A stretch of DNA of 23,141 bases. It comes from JBMNQS01 sp050944255 (lineage in GTDB: Bacteria; Bacillota; Clostridia; Christensenellales; Maliibacteriaceae). The stretch covers positions 1 to 23,141 of the forward strand of contig JBMNQS010000032.1 of NCBI GenBank assembly GCA_050944255.1, read 5' to 3'. Both the position numbers and the translations under genes were made by a program. The notes under the pieces were generated by a model. The model was not told the origin of the DNA and did no database searches. It saw nothing but the letters and a program-made list of their open reading frames with translations. Below, piece after piece: positions 13,102-21,104 of the stretch; positions within the stretch are counted from its first letter, which is position 1, and each line of letters opens with the position of its first letter.

Positions 13102-15033
13102 ATGAACTTGACGCAGAAGATCATTAAAAGCCACCTGGTCTCTGGAGAGATGATGCCCGGCCGTGAGCTGGCCGTCAAAATCGACCAGACGCTGACGCAG
13201 GACTCCACCGGCACCATGGCCTACCTCCAGCTGGAAGCCATGGGCATCGGCCGGGTGAAGACGGAAAAGTCGGTGGCCTACATCGACCACAATATCCTGC
13301 AGACCGGCTTTGAGAACGCCGACGACCACAAGTACATCCAGACCGTGGCCTACAAGCACGGCATTTATTTTTCCAGGCCCGGAAACGGCATCTGCCATCA
13401 GGTGCATCTGGAGCGCTTCGCAAAGCCCGGAAAGACCCTCCTGGGCTCCGACAGCCATACGCCCACCGCGGGCGGCATCGGCATGCTGGCCATCGGCGCA
13501 GGCGGCCTGGACGTGGCGGTGGCCATGGGCGGCGGCGCGTACCATATCCTCTGCCCGAAAGTCTGCAATATCCATCTGACGGGCAAACTTTCGCCCATGG
13601 TGGGCGCCAAGGACGTGATCCTGGAGGTGCTCAGGCGGCTTTCGGTCAAAGGCGGCATGGGCAAGGTGATGGAGTACACCGGGCCCGGCGTGGCCACACT
13701 CACCGTCCCGGAGCGGGCCACCATCACCAATATGGGCGCCGAGCTGGGGGCCACCACATCGATTTTCCCCAGCGACGAAGTGACCAGGCAGTTTTTAACC
13801 GCCCAGGGCAGGGCCGGGGACTTCGTGGAGCTGGGTCCCGACGAAGACGCCCGGTACGACGAGGTGGTGGAAATCGACCTGTCGGCTTTAACGCCGCTGG
13901 CGGCGCAGCCCCACAGTCCCGACAATGTGGTGCCGGTATCCGAAATAGCCGGTCTCAAAGTGGACCAGGTGGCCATCGGAAGCTGCACCAACGCCTCCTT
14001 CGCCGACATGATGAAAGTGGCGCAGATACTCCAGGGTAAGACCGTGCATCCCGACGTGAGCCTCGTCATTGCCCCGGGCTCCAAGCAGGTATTGACCATG
14101 CTCTCCGAAAACGGGGCGCTGGGTAAAATGGTGGACGCCGGCGCCCGCATCCTGGAAAGCGCCTGCGGGCCGTGCATCGGCATGGGCCAGGCCCCCAAGA
14201 CCGACAGCGTGTCCCTGCGCACATTCAACCGAAACTTCCAGGGCAGAAGCGGCACGCAGAGCGCGCAGGTGTATCTGGTGAGCCCGGAGACCGCCGCGGT
14301 GTCGGCCATAGAGGGGGTTCTCACCAATCCCGCCGCCGCGGGCATGGCGCTGCCCACGCTGGTGCCGGAGAAGTTTCTCATCAACGACAACATGATCGTG
14401 GCGCCGTCGGATGATCCGGACAGCGTGCAGGTGGTCAAGGGCCCCAATATCCGTGAGTTCCCGATGGGGCATGCCATTCCCGAAACCGTGGGCGGCCAGG
14501 TGCTCATCCGTCTGCCGGACAACATCACCACCGACCACATCATGCCCTCCAACGCAAAGCTGCTGCCCTTTCGCAGCAACATACCCTACCTGAGCGATTT
14601 CTGCCTGATCGCCTGCGACGAGACGTTCCCCAAGCGTGCCAAGGCTGCCGGGGGCGGCCTCATCGTGGCCGGGCAGAACTACGGGCAGGGCTCCAGCCGC
14701 GAACACGCGGCGCTGGTGCCGCTGTACCTGGGCATCAGGGCGGTCATCGCCAAGAGCTTCGCCCGCATCCACGCGGATAACCTGATCAACAACGGTATCC
14801 TGCCGCTGCGATTTAAAGACGAGGACGACTATGAAAAAATCGGGCAGGGCGCGGAGCTTGTCATCGAAAACGCCCGGGAGCAGGTAGAGCAGGCGGCGGG
14901 CGGCGGCGAAATCATCGTGAAAAATGCCGCCACCGGCCAGGAGATTCCCGTCCTTGCGGCCATCTCCCAAAGGCAGGCGCAGATGCTTCTGGCAGGCGGC
15001 CTCATCGCGCAGATCCGCGCGCAAAACGCGTAA
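13102..15033 (+). CDS. acn: aconitate hydratase (aconitase)
   Basis: A 643-residue [4Fe-4S] hydro-lyase that converts citrate to isocitrate through cis-aconitate. Cluster cysteines are C295 (GSCTNASF), C355 and C358 (ACGPCIGMG). Other family blocks are LLGSDSHTPTAGGIGMLAIG at 113-132, TFNRNFQGRSG at 374-384, and the swivel-domain GQNYGQGSSREHAAL at about 524-538. Both the catalytic domains and the swivel domain are in one chain, in the shorter form common in anaerobes, not the roughly 900-residue AcnA. It begins 18 bases after the citrate synthase stop with an AAGGGG ribosome site, so the two are one transcription unit. A homoaconitase-like role is possible if the upstream enzyme made homocitrate. 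Confidence 0.93.
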   Translation: MNLTQKIIKSHLVSGEMMPGRELAVKIDQTLTQDSTGTMAYLQLEAMGIGRVKTEKSVAYIDHNILQTGFENADDHKYIQTVAYKHGIYFSRPGNGICHQVHLERFAKPGKTLLGSDSHTPTAGGIGMLAIGAGGLDVAVAMGGGAYHILCPKVCNIHLTGKLSPMVGAKDVILEVLRRLSVKGGMGKVMEYTGPGVATLTVPERATITNMGAELGATTSIFPSDEVTRQFLTAQGRAGDFVELGPDEDARYDEVVEIDLSALTPLAAQPHSPDNVVPVSEIAGLKVDQVAIGSCTNASFADMMKVAQILQGKTVHPDVSLVIAPGSKQVLTMLSENGALGKMVDAGARILESACGPCIGMGQAPKTDSVSLRTFNRNFQGRSGTQSAQVYLVSPETAAVSAIEGVLTNPAAAGMALPTLVPEKFLINDNMIVAPSDDPDSVQVVKGPNIREFPMGHAIPETVGGQVLIRLPDNITTDHIMPSNAKLLPFRSNIPYLSDFCLIACDETFPKRAKAAGGGLIVAGQNYGQGSSREHAALVPLYLGIRAVIAKSFARIHADNLINNGILPLRFKDEDDYEKIGQGAELVIENAREQVEQAAGGGEIIVKNAATGQEIPVLAAISQRQAQMLLAGGLIAQIRAQNA

Positions 15034-15042
15034 AAGCCTTCT

Positions 15043-15078
15043 ATCGGCCCCGCCAGCAGCGGGGCCGATCTCCTTTTT
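15043..15078 (+). terminator. terminator between aconitase and gntR
   Basis: ATCGGCCCCGC (15043-15053) and GCGGGGCCGAT (15059-15069) make a perfect 11-bp GC-rich stem with a CAGCA loop, followed by CTCC and five T residues (15074-15078). It is a textbook terminator placed inside the apparent operon. Confidence 0.85.
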
Positions 15079-15128
15079 GGGCTGGCCTAAGCATCCTGAT
15101 GGGAAAATGAACAGTTTGGAGAGATGAA

Positions 15129-15800
15129 ATGGAACCGACAAAAAGCAGGCACTTCGCAAAGGGCCATCTGCGAGATCATATCCTTGAAAAGCTGGAAAAG
15201 GATATCGTAAACGGCAAGTATCCGCCCGGAACGAAACTGACCGAAAAGGCGCTCTGCGAGGAGTTCGAGGTCAGCCGTACGCCGCTGCGCGAGGCGTTCT
15301 ATATGCTGGAGCGTACCGGGCTGATCGAGATTATTCCAAACAAGGGCATACGCGTTATCGGCGTCAGCCAGAAGGACATCGACGATATCTATACCATCAA
15401 GGGCGCCATCGACGGGCTGGCCGCGCGCCTGGCTGCCGAACGTATCACCAAAGAGGAACTGGCCGAACTGAAAGAGGTGCTGGACCTGACCGAATTTTAC
15501 GTGGCCAAGGACAACAGCGAAAAAGTGGTGGAGATGGATACCCGCTTCCATGAGATTGTCTTGGAGGCCGGCCGGAACCGCCCGCTTCGCCAGATGCTCA
15601 ACACCTACCATAAGCTGGTGCGCGGCGCCAGGAACAAGTCCCTGTCCAGCCCCGAGCGGCAGGATTTGATGCTGGCCGAGCATAAGGCGCTCTATGAGGC
15701 CATCGCAGCCGGCGATGGAGAACTGGCCGGCAAACTGTCCACCGAGCACGCCGTGCGCGCCAGGGGCCGCATTGCGGGGGTCATGCGGCAGGAGGAGTAG
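15129..15800 (+). CDS. GntR-family regulator with FCD domain
   Basis: A 223-residue transcription factor of the FadR subfamily. The N-terminal winged helix spans about 8-72, with the GntR signature PPGTKLTEKALCEEFEVSRT at about 29-48 and TPLREAFYMLERTGLIEIIP following. The C-terminal all-helical FCD effector domain (about 85-215) keeps the metal-binding positions typical of the family: D-T-R-F-H-E near 137-142, A-E-H-K-A-L near 178-183, and S-T-E-H-A-V near 199-204. FCD domains commonly bind carboxylates, so citrate or isocitrate is a reasonable but unproven ligand. It follows aconitase by 95 bases, across a terminator. GGAGAG is 5 bases before the ATG at 15129. No own promoter is evident. 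Confidence 0.9.
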   Translation: MEPTKSRHFAKGHLRDHILEKLEKDIVNGKYPPGTKLTEKALCEEFEVSRTPLREAFYMLERTGLIEIIPNKGIRVIGVSQKDIDDIYTIKGAIDGLAARLAAERITKEELAELKEVLDLTEFYVAKDNSEKVVEMDTRFHEIVLEAGRNRPLRQMLNTYHKLVRGARNKSLSSPERQDLMLAEHKALYEAIAAGDGELAGKLSTEHAVRARGRIAGVMRQEE

Positions 15801-15820
15801 TTAACAATGGAACCTGCATA

Positions 15821-15965
15821 GGGCGCTGCCCGGGAACGCTTAAGGCTCCGCCTTAAGAATCCGCTTAGAACCTTTTCTGGAAGAAAAGGTTCTAAGAACT
15901 CCAAAAGACTTTGATGCGCTTCGCGGGGGTATCCAATATAATATAAAGGGGTCCAGGGACAATGG
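15821..15965 (+). repeat. modular hairpin repeat, copy 1
   Basis: Begins GGGCGCTGCCCGGG about 20 bases after the gntR stop. Contains CTTAAGGC-TCC-GCCTTAAG (15839-15857), a 15-bp stem CTTAGAACCTTTTCT/AGAAAAGGTTCTAAG (15864-15878 with 15882-15896), the motif GACTTTGAT with CGCTTCGCG, and GGGTCCAGGGACAAT near the end. Same module order as the copies at 20.7, 20.9 and 22.95 kb. Confidence 0.8.
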
Positions 15966-15985
15966 CCGCCGGAGGCGATGCATCT

Positions 15986-16110
15986 GGCGCTGCGTGGGAA
16001 CGCTTAAGGCTCCGCCTTAAGAACTCCAAAAAGACTTTGATGCGCTTCGCGAGGGATTCCGAGGGTTTATCATTTTTAACTGCCCCGCAAGCGGAGCTTG
16101 CGGTGATGAA
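15986..16110 (+). repeat. modular hairpin repeat, copy 2 (degenerate)
   Basis: A second, less complete unit: GGCGCTGCGTGGG, CTTAAGGC-TCC-GCCTTAAG (16003-16021), AACTCC, GACTTTGATGCGCTTCGCG. It lacks the 15-bp CTTAGAACC hairpin. It continues into GC-rich palindromic sequence around CGCAAGCGGAGCTTGCG (16086-16102). Confidence 0.65.
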
Positions 16111-16127
16111 GTTTCTTGGGGGATTCC

Positions 16128-16159
16128 AAAGGGGGATTCTTTTCAAAGAATCCCCCTTT
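16128..16159. terminator. bidirectional terminator between gntR and rqcH
   Basis: AAAGGGGGATTCTTT (16128-16142) and its exact inverse AAAGAATCCCCCTTT (16145-16159) form a 15-bp stem ending in T runs on both strands. It lies 27 bases beyond the rqcH stop and serves converging transcripts. Confidence 0.75.
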
Positions 16160-16185
16160 GGCCGCCGGAGGCAAATCCGCCGGGA

Positions 16186-17946
16186 CTAATCGTCCTGGCG
16201 GTCTTTCAGTTTGTGCACCAGCGCCTCCGACGGCGTGACGTAGGCGGTCTGCTGGCCTGTGAAGGTCACGAAGCCGGGGGCTGATCCGCCCGGTTTTTTT
16301 AGGCTGCGGCGGGGCAGGTAGTCCACGGGGACGTTGGCGCTGTCCTGCGAGACGCTGAAGTACGCCGCCAGCATGGCCGCCTCTTCGATGGTCCGGTCAT
16401 CGGGCGTTTTGCCTTCGGTTTTGATGATGACGTGGGAGCCGGGCCGGTCCTTGGCGTGCAGCCAGATGTCCTGGCCGTCGGCCTGGCGGATCAGCCGGTC
16501 GTTCTGGGTGTTGTTTTTGCCCACGAGAATCTTCATGCCGGCGGATGAGGTGAAGCGCTCGGGCTGCGAGACGGATTTGCCGGAGGACTTGCGGGTTTTG
16601 CCCTTGCGGCGCAGGATGCCGGCTTCCTCTAATTCGCCGCGCAGCTCGTCGATTTCGTCCTGGGTCCCGCACTGCTCAAGATGATAGAGCTGCTCGCGCA
16701 CGTAGCGGATGTCCTTTTCGGTTTGCCGGATATGTTCTTTAAGGCTTGAAAGGGTGGCTTTGGCCTTGGCCACCTGCCGGAAGATTTTCCGCACGTTCTC
16801 CGAAGGCGAGAGCATGGGGTCCAGCGGGATATCCACCTCGGGCATGCCTTCTTTCGTATAGTCGGCGACGCGGGCCGCCGTGTCGCCCTTTTTGATTTTG
16901 TAGAGCACGGAACTTAAAAGCTCGCCCCGGAGGCTCAAGTCGGTATGGCCTTTGGCGCGCTTTATATCCTCAAGCTGGGAGGCCAGTTTCTTTTCGTCCC
17001 GCTCCAGCCGGGTCTGAAGCTGCCTGCGCAGCTGGGCGGTGCGCTGGCGGGCGCGGGCATGGCTGTCCCGCTGGTAAAAGTAGGTCTCCACCGCCAAACT
17101 GGCGCTGTCAAAACTTTTGGACTTGTACATGGCCGTTGAAAGGTAGGCGAAGGGATGCACGTCCACCGGCATGCCCGCCTCGTCGAAGCGCACGCAGGGA
17201 GCGTAGTCCGCATCATTGAGCTTTTGGAAAAATAAGAGACACTCGGCGGCCAGTTTCTCCGCCGCGGCTTCTTCCAGCTGGGCGGGCGCCATGTCCGACA
17301 AGATGCCCGCACGGTGCAGAAGCTCCCGTGCGGTGCCGGGAGACACGCCGTCCAGATGCGCGGACAGGTTTTTCTCCAGGGACGCCCCTTCTTTGAGGAT
17401 AATGCTTATGAAAACTTCTTTCGCGGCGGTGCGCGGGTCCGTGCGGCCGCCGGGGGGAGAGGCATAGGGAAGGCCGGGCAGTACCTGGCGGAAACGGCTC
17501 CTGTTTTCGGCGATGCGCTTGATGGCGTCGACGATGACGCCGTTTTCGTCCAGCAGAATGATGTTGGAATGCTTGCCCATCATCTCCACCACAAGGGTGC
17601 GCATGGCCTGGTCGCCCAATTCGTTGCGGCACAGGAAATCCAGCGCCAGTACCCTGTCCAGCGCCATCTGGCGCACGCCCTGTAGCTGTCCGGAGGAAAG
17701 CTGCTTGCGCAGCAGCATGCAGAACATGGGCGGATGAGGCGGGTTTGAAGAGGCATGCGTGGATAAATGCGCCCGGGCATTGTGGGCGCTGGCCGATAAG
17801 AGCAGACGGTGGGTCTGCCCCGGAGAGCGCAGAATCAGATGAATTTCGTCCCGCTCGGGCTGCATGATCCTGTCGATGCGCACGTTTTCCAGTACGCTGT
17901 GCAGCTCGTGGCAGACGCTCGATAGCATGACGCCGTCAAAAGGCAT
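16186..17946 (-). CDS. rqcH: RqcH (NFACT family), ribosome quality control Ala-tailing factor
   Basis: A 586-residue NFACT protein. RqcH binds stalled 50S subunits carrying peptidyl-tRNA and recruits tRNA-Ala to add an alanine degradation tail. The NFACT-N domain covers about 1-180; the D97-R98 pair (QMALDRVL), reported as necessary for tailing in B. subtilis, is conserved at the same numbering, and EMMGKHSNIILLD is at 121-133. A coiled coil lies at about 300-440, and the NFACT-R domain near 470-580 has DIWLHAKDRPGSHVIIK. Older names include fibronectin-binding protein A. ATG 17946 follows AAGGAG with good spacing. The gene is monocistronic, divergent from the GerMN lipoprotein gene. Confidence 0.95.
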   Translation of the reverse strand: MPFDGVMLSSVCHELHSVLENVRIDRIMQPERDEIHLILRSPGQTHRLLLSASAHNARAHLSTHASSNPPHPPMFCMLLRKQLSSGQLQGVRQMALDRVLALDFLCRNELGDQAMRTLVVEMMGKHSNIILLDENGVIVDAIKRIAENRSRFRQVLPGLPYASPPGGRTDPRTAAKEVFISIILKEGASLEKNLSAHLDGVSPGTARELLHRAGILSDMAPAQLEEAAAEKLAAECLLFFQKLNDADYAPCVRFDEAGMPVDVHPFAYLSTAMYKSKSFDSASLAVETYFYQRDSHARARQRTAQLRRQLQTRLERDEKKLASQLEDIKRAKGHTDLSLRGELLSSVLYKIKKGDTAARVADYTKEGMPEVDIPLDPMLSPSENVRKIFRQVAKAKATLSSLKEHIRQTEKDIRYVREQLYHLEQCGTQDEIDELRGELEEAGILRRKGKTRKSSGKSVSQPERFTSSAGMKILVGKNNTQNDRLIRQADGQDIWLHAKDRPGSHVIIKTEGKTPDDRTIEEAAMLAAYFSVSQDSANVPVDYLPRRSLKKPGGSAPGFVTFTGQQTAYVTPSEALVHKLKDRQDD

Positions 17947-17982
17947 GGATTTTCTCCTTCATAATTACAGTGTCCGCCTCCT

Positions 17983-17988
17983 ATTATA
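17983..17988 (-). promoter_or_regulatory. -10 box of the rqcH promoter
   Basis: A perfect TATAAT on the minus strand, about 40 bases before the rqcH ATG. The -35 is weak (T-rich TTTTCA with 15-base spacing). Confidence 0.5.
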
Positions 17989-18038
17989 CGCCATTTGCAC
18001 CCGTGAAAAAAGATTTATTGTAGAAGCCGCCGGCGCTA

Positions 18039-18287
18039 TGGTACAATAAGGCAGGCGTAACCTGCCGGACACGTCCGGGAAATACAGGCTTTGACCGTCG
18101 CCGGATCAAGCGGGCGGCGGGATTTTCCCAAGCGGCGCCTCCGCTGCCGCGGGAAGGGCGCAAACGGGCTGTTTTCCGGGCCGGATGCCGTCGTTTTGGC
18201 GGGAATCATTTCCCTCTTTCGTAGACATACTCCCTTGTTGACAATCATACAAATTAAGCGAGCAGATTCGTCAAGGAGGAATAGAGT
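18039..18287 (+). promoter_or_regulatory. extended -10 promoter and long GC-rich leader of the GerMN operon
   Basis: TG-G-TACAAT (18039-18047) is an extended -10 box. If used, it gives a leader of about 230 bases rich in GC complementarity, including CCGGAC-AC-GTCCGG (18063-18076) and a TTCCC...GGGAA hairpin around 18126-18155. I do not recognise a riboswitch class. A TTGACA at 18238-18243 close to the gene has no good -10 at the right distance. No gene is seen in this stretch. Confidence 0.4.
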
Positions 18288-19313
18288 ATGAAACGTAAAC
18301 TTTTTGTGCTAGCGATGGTCGTCTGCCTGATCGTCTCGGCCGGCCTTGTGGGATGTAAAAACAAAAAGGGGGAAGCGCCGGAGGAGACGATTCCCACATT
18401 GGCGGAGCAGAACGCCGAAATGCGGGATGTGTCCATATACTACAAGCTGGGCGACGACTATCTGGTGCCCGTCGCGAGGGTGCTGCCGTGGGATACCGCC
18501 ACCGCTCAGGCGGCGCTCGATATGCTCACGGATAATGCGCAGAATATCGCCGATGCCAACACGCTGGGCGTGATGACCACGCTGCCTGAGAACATGGACG
18601 TGTCCGTGGCCGTGGCCGGCGGCGCCGCCAAAGTGGATATTTCCGGCGGACAGTGTCCCGACGCCGCCTCGGAAAAACTGATGGTGGATTCCATCGCCTC
18701 AACGCTGTTGGGCATGAGCAATATCGAGGTGGTCCAGTTTACCGTGGGCAAGCAGCATGTGGCCATGCTGCAAAACGGTACGGCCATCGGCAATCCCATC
18801 ACCGACGTGGACCTGAACGTGGAGACCGCCAGCCAGAGCGTTATGGCCTCCGGAGCCAACTACAATAAGCTGAGCCTGTACTACGCCGACGCGGCGGGCG
18901 GGCTTCTGGTGCCGGTGACCCGCACCATCCAAAGCGATCTGACGCTGGAGGGTGCCCTGGTGGAACTGAAAAAAGGCCCGCAGGACAGCGCCCTTCGCGG
19001 CGTGCTGCCCGAAGCGTGCAATATCCTCAGCGCCAAGCTGGACGGCGATACCGCCATGGTGGAGCTCTCCGCCGGATTCTTTGCCGATCAGTCCGGCCCC
19101 GAAGCGAAACTGGCGGCCAAGGCCATCACCTGGACCTGTATGCAGTTTGACGACGTGCTGGATGTGGTGATCCAGGTCGACGGGCAGCCGCTCTCCGAGG
19201 AAGTGATGGGCACCGCCCTTCCCACCAGCCTCAACAGCGCCCAGGAACGCTTCACCTCCAAACAGTTCCTGGATGTGGAGCAATTGCCCGAAGCCACCAC
19301 CGTCGTGAAATAA
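18288..19313 (+). CDS. GerMN-domain lipoprotein
   Basis: A 341-residue secreted lipoprotein. The signal peptide MKRKLFVLAMVVCLIVSAG ends in a lipobox L-V-G-C, so C23 should be lipid-anchored after processing by signal peptidase II. Two GerMN repeats follow (about 50-165 and 195-320), each with an A-L-D/A-L-V-E-L segment and a 'V-D-I-S-G-G / V-E-L-S-A-G-F' strand. GerMN domains occur in the spore germination protein GerM and in other envelope lipoproteins; germination is therefore possible but not shown. GGAGGAATAGAGT precedes the ATG. The rph gene follows 24 bases later, which matches the gerM-rph-rdgB order known in Bacillus and relatives. Confidence 0.88.
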   Translation: MKRKLFVLAMVVCLIVSAGLVGCKNKKGEAPEETIPTLAEQNAEMRDVSIYYKLGDDYLVPVARVLPWDTATAQAALDMLTDNAQNIADANTLGVMTTLPENMDVSVAVAGGAAKVDISGGQCPDAASEKLMVDSIASTLLGMSNIEVVQFTVGKQHVAMLQNGTAIGNPITDVDLNVETASQSVMASGANYNKLSLYYADAAGGLLVPVTRTIQSDLTLEGALVELKKGPQDSALRGVLPEACNILSAKLDGDTAMVELSAGFFADQSGPEAKLAAKAITWTCMQFDDVLDVVIQVDGQPLSEEVMGTALPTSLNSAQERFTSKQFLDVEQLPEATTVVK

Positions 19314-19337
19314 GAATAAAAGTACCCGGAGGACATT

Positions 19338-20084
19338 ATGCGTATCGACAAAAGAGAGGCGGGGGAACTTCGCCCGATAACAATCGAAACAGACTTTATT
19401 GAGAGCGCCCACGGTTCCGTGCTGGTCAGCTGCGGTAAAACGCGGCTGATCTGCACGGCGATGCTGGAAGACCGTGTGGCGCCTTTTTTGTCCGGAAGCG
19501 GACAAGGCTGGCTGACGGCGGAGTATGCCATGCTGCCGGCCTCCACGCCGTCCAGGAAAATGCGCGAGGGCCGCAAGGGCGTCGGCGTGGACGGCAGGGC
19601 CATGGAGATCCAGAGGATGATCGGCCGCTCCCTGCGGGCGGGCATGGACCTCAAAGCCTTGGGCGAACGAACGCTGACCATCGACTGCGATGTGATACAG
19701 GCCGACGGCGGCACCCGCACCGCTGCCATCACCGGCGGCTTTGTGGCCGCGGCGCTGGCGGTGGACAGGCTCTTGACGTCGGAATTGATCGTCACAAGCC
19801 CGGTGCGCCATATGGTGGCCGCCGTCTCCGCCGGTGTGGTGGGCGGCGAGATTCTGCTAGACCTCTGCTATGAGGAGGATGCCCGCGCGGATTCGGATAT
19901 CAACGTGGTGTTCAACGAACTGGGACAGCTGCTGGAAGTGCAGGGCACCGCCGAGCGGGCGCCCTTTGAAACCTCGCAGCTGCAGACCGTACTGTCCATG
20001 ACGGACGCCGCCGTACAGATCATCATCGAAAAACAGAAAGAGGCTTTGGGAGAGGCATGGGACCGGATACTGAAAAAGGACTGA
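19338..20084 (+). CDS. rph: ribonuclease PH
   Basis: A 248-residue phosphorolytic 3'-5' exoribonuclease that trims tRNA 3' ends, using phosphate and releasing nucleoside diphosphates. Visible blocks are GSVLVSCGKTRLICTAML at 26-43, GWLTAEYAMLP at 57-67, GRAMEIQRMIGRSLRA at 86-101, and the phosphate site GGTRTA at 124-129, followed by ADSDINVVF. Length is standard and nothing appears damaged. It starts with ATG after GGAGGA and its last 28 bases overlap the rdgB gene, so the two are translationally linked. Confidence 0.96.
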   Translation: MRIDKREAGELRPITIETDFIESAHGSVLVSCGKTRLICTAMLEDRVAPFLSGSGQGWLTAEYAMLPASTPSRKMREGRKGVGVDGRAMEIQRMIGRSLRAGMDLKALGERTLTIDCDVIQADGGTRTAAITGGFVAAALAVDRLLTSELIVTSPVRHMVAAVSAGVVGGEILLDLCYEEDARADSDINVVFNELGQLLEVQGTAERAPFETSQLQTVLSMTDAAVQIIIEKQKEALGEAWDRILKKD

Positions 20085-20662
20085 AACTGATCGTTGCCTC
20101 CAATAACCCCAAAAAGGTCGGGGAAATGAAAACGCTGCTGGCGCCGTATTTTAACGACGTGGTGTCCCTGAAAGAGGCGGGCGTGGATGTGGACATTCCC
20201 GAGACGGGGGATACGTTCATCGAAAACGCCATGATCAAGGCGGCCGGGATTACCAGGATCACCCGCTGCGCCGCCGTTTCCGACGATTCGGGGCTGTGCG
20301 TGGAGGCTCTTCGCGGCGGCCCGGGCGTCTATTCCGCCCGCTACGGCGGCGAGAACCTGGACGACGCGGGCAGGACAAGCCTGCTGCTGGAGGAAATGAG
20401 GGATGTGCCCGCAGATAAGCGGGGCGCGTACTTTGAAAGCGCCGTGGTCCTGACCAGGCCGGACGCCGAGCCGGTGGTGGCCGGCGGGCGCTGTTACGGC
20501 AGGATTGGCTTTGAGCCCGCCGGGGAAAACGGGTTCGGGTACGACCCGGTATTTATTCCCGACGGCTACGGCGAGACCTTCGCGCAGATGGACCCCGAAG
20601 AAAAAAACCGGATCAGCCACCGCTATCGCGCGCTGGAGGCGCTGATCGGGCAGTTGGGATAG
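20057..20662 (+). CDS. rdgB: RdgB/HAM1 non-canonical purine NTP pyrophosphatase
   Basis: A 201-residue house-cleaning enzyme hydrolysing dITP, ITP and XTP to the monophosphates, preventing their use in DNA and RNA. Family motifs: SNNPKKVGEM at 15-24, ETGDTFIENA at 49-58, SDDSGL at 75-80 (containing the catalytic acid), GPGVYSARYGG at 88-98, GFGYDPVFIPDGYGETFAQM near 164-183, and NRISHRYRAL near the end. The ATG 20057 lies inside rph and has GGGAG upstream at a short spacing. Five bases after the stop a hairpin repeat begins. Confidence 0.95.
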   Translation: MGPDTEKGLKLIVASNNPKKVGEMKTLLAPYFNDVVSLKEAGVDVDIPETGDTFIENAMIKAAGITRITRCAAVSDDSGLCVEALRGGPGVYSARYGGENLDDAGRTSLLLEEMRDVPADKRGAYFESAVVLTRPDAEPVVAGGRCYGRIGFEPAGENGFGYDPVFIPDGYGETFAQMDPEEKNRISHRYRALEALIGQLG

Positions 20663-20667
20663 TTAAG

Positions 20668-20896
20668 CCGGGCGCTGCCCGGGCCTGCCAGGGGCGCTGC
20701 CCGAGCTACCAGGGGCGCTGCCCCTGGACCCCGCTTAAGGCTCCGCCTTAAGAATCCGCTTAGAACCTTTTCTGAAGAAAAGGTTCTAAGAACTCCAAAA
20801 GACTTTGATTCCGCTTCGCGGGTGGGATGCCAAAGGCTATGTTAGCTTCCTGCAAATAGCGGAGCCTTCGGCCGCCGGAGGCAAGACGAGCTCAAA
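20668..20896 (+). repeat. modular hairpin repeat, copy 3
   Basis: Begins CCGGGCGCTGCCCGG 5 bases after the rdgB stop and has an expanded start (GGGGCGCTGCCCC palindromes to 20726). Then CTTAAGGC-TCC-GCCTTAAG (20734-20752), CTTAGAACCTTTTCT/AGAAAAGGTTCTAAG (20759-20773 with 20776-20790), GACTTTGATTCCGCTTCGCG, CTATGTTAGCTTCCTGCAAAT. The right end is degenerate (GCCTTCGGCCGCCGGAGGC). Confidence 0.8.
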
Positions 20897-21072
20897 CCGG
20901 GCGCTGCCCGGACCCGCTTAAGGCTCCGCCTTAAGAACTCCAAAAGACTTTGATTCCGCTTCGCGGGTGGGTTATTAAGGCTATGTTTTATTTCCTGCAA
21001 ATGACCGCTTGCGGGCATTTGCATAAATGGGTCCAGGGACGATTGTCCCTGGCGGGTCCGGGCAGCGCCCGG
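20897..21072 (+). repeat. modular hairpin repeat, copy 4, with perfect 21-bp terminal inverted repeats
   Basis: The cleanest copy, 176 bp. The left end 20897-20917 (CCGGGCGCTGCCCGG, then ACCCGC) is the exact inverse of the right end 21052-21072. Inside: CTTAAGGC-TCC-GCCTTAAG (20917-20935), GACTTTGATTCCGCTTCGCG, GCAAATG...CATTTGC (20997-21003 with 21016-21022) and CCAGGGAC-GATT-GTCCCTGG (21033-21052). It lacks the CTTAGAACC hairpin. No protein is encoded, so any movement would need an enzyme supplied elsewhere. Confidence 0.8.
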
Positions 21073-21104
21073 AAATGAATTGAATTAAAATGGAGATATA
21101 AAAG

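Noticed and set aside
13888..15159. 423-codon minus-strand frame (and a 394-codon one at 13398-14582)
   Set aside because: Both are antisense to aconitase, whose motifs are complete; long antisense frames are expected at this GC content.
18238..18243. TTGACA close to the GerMN gene as its main promoter
   Set aside because: At 16-18 bases downstream there is only AGCAGA-like sequence, with no -10 box.
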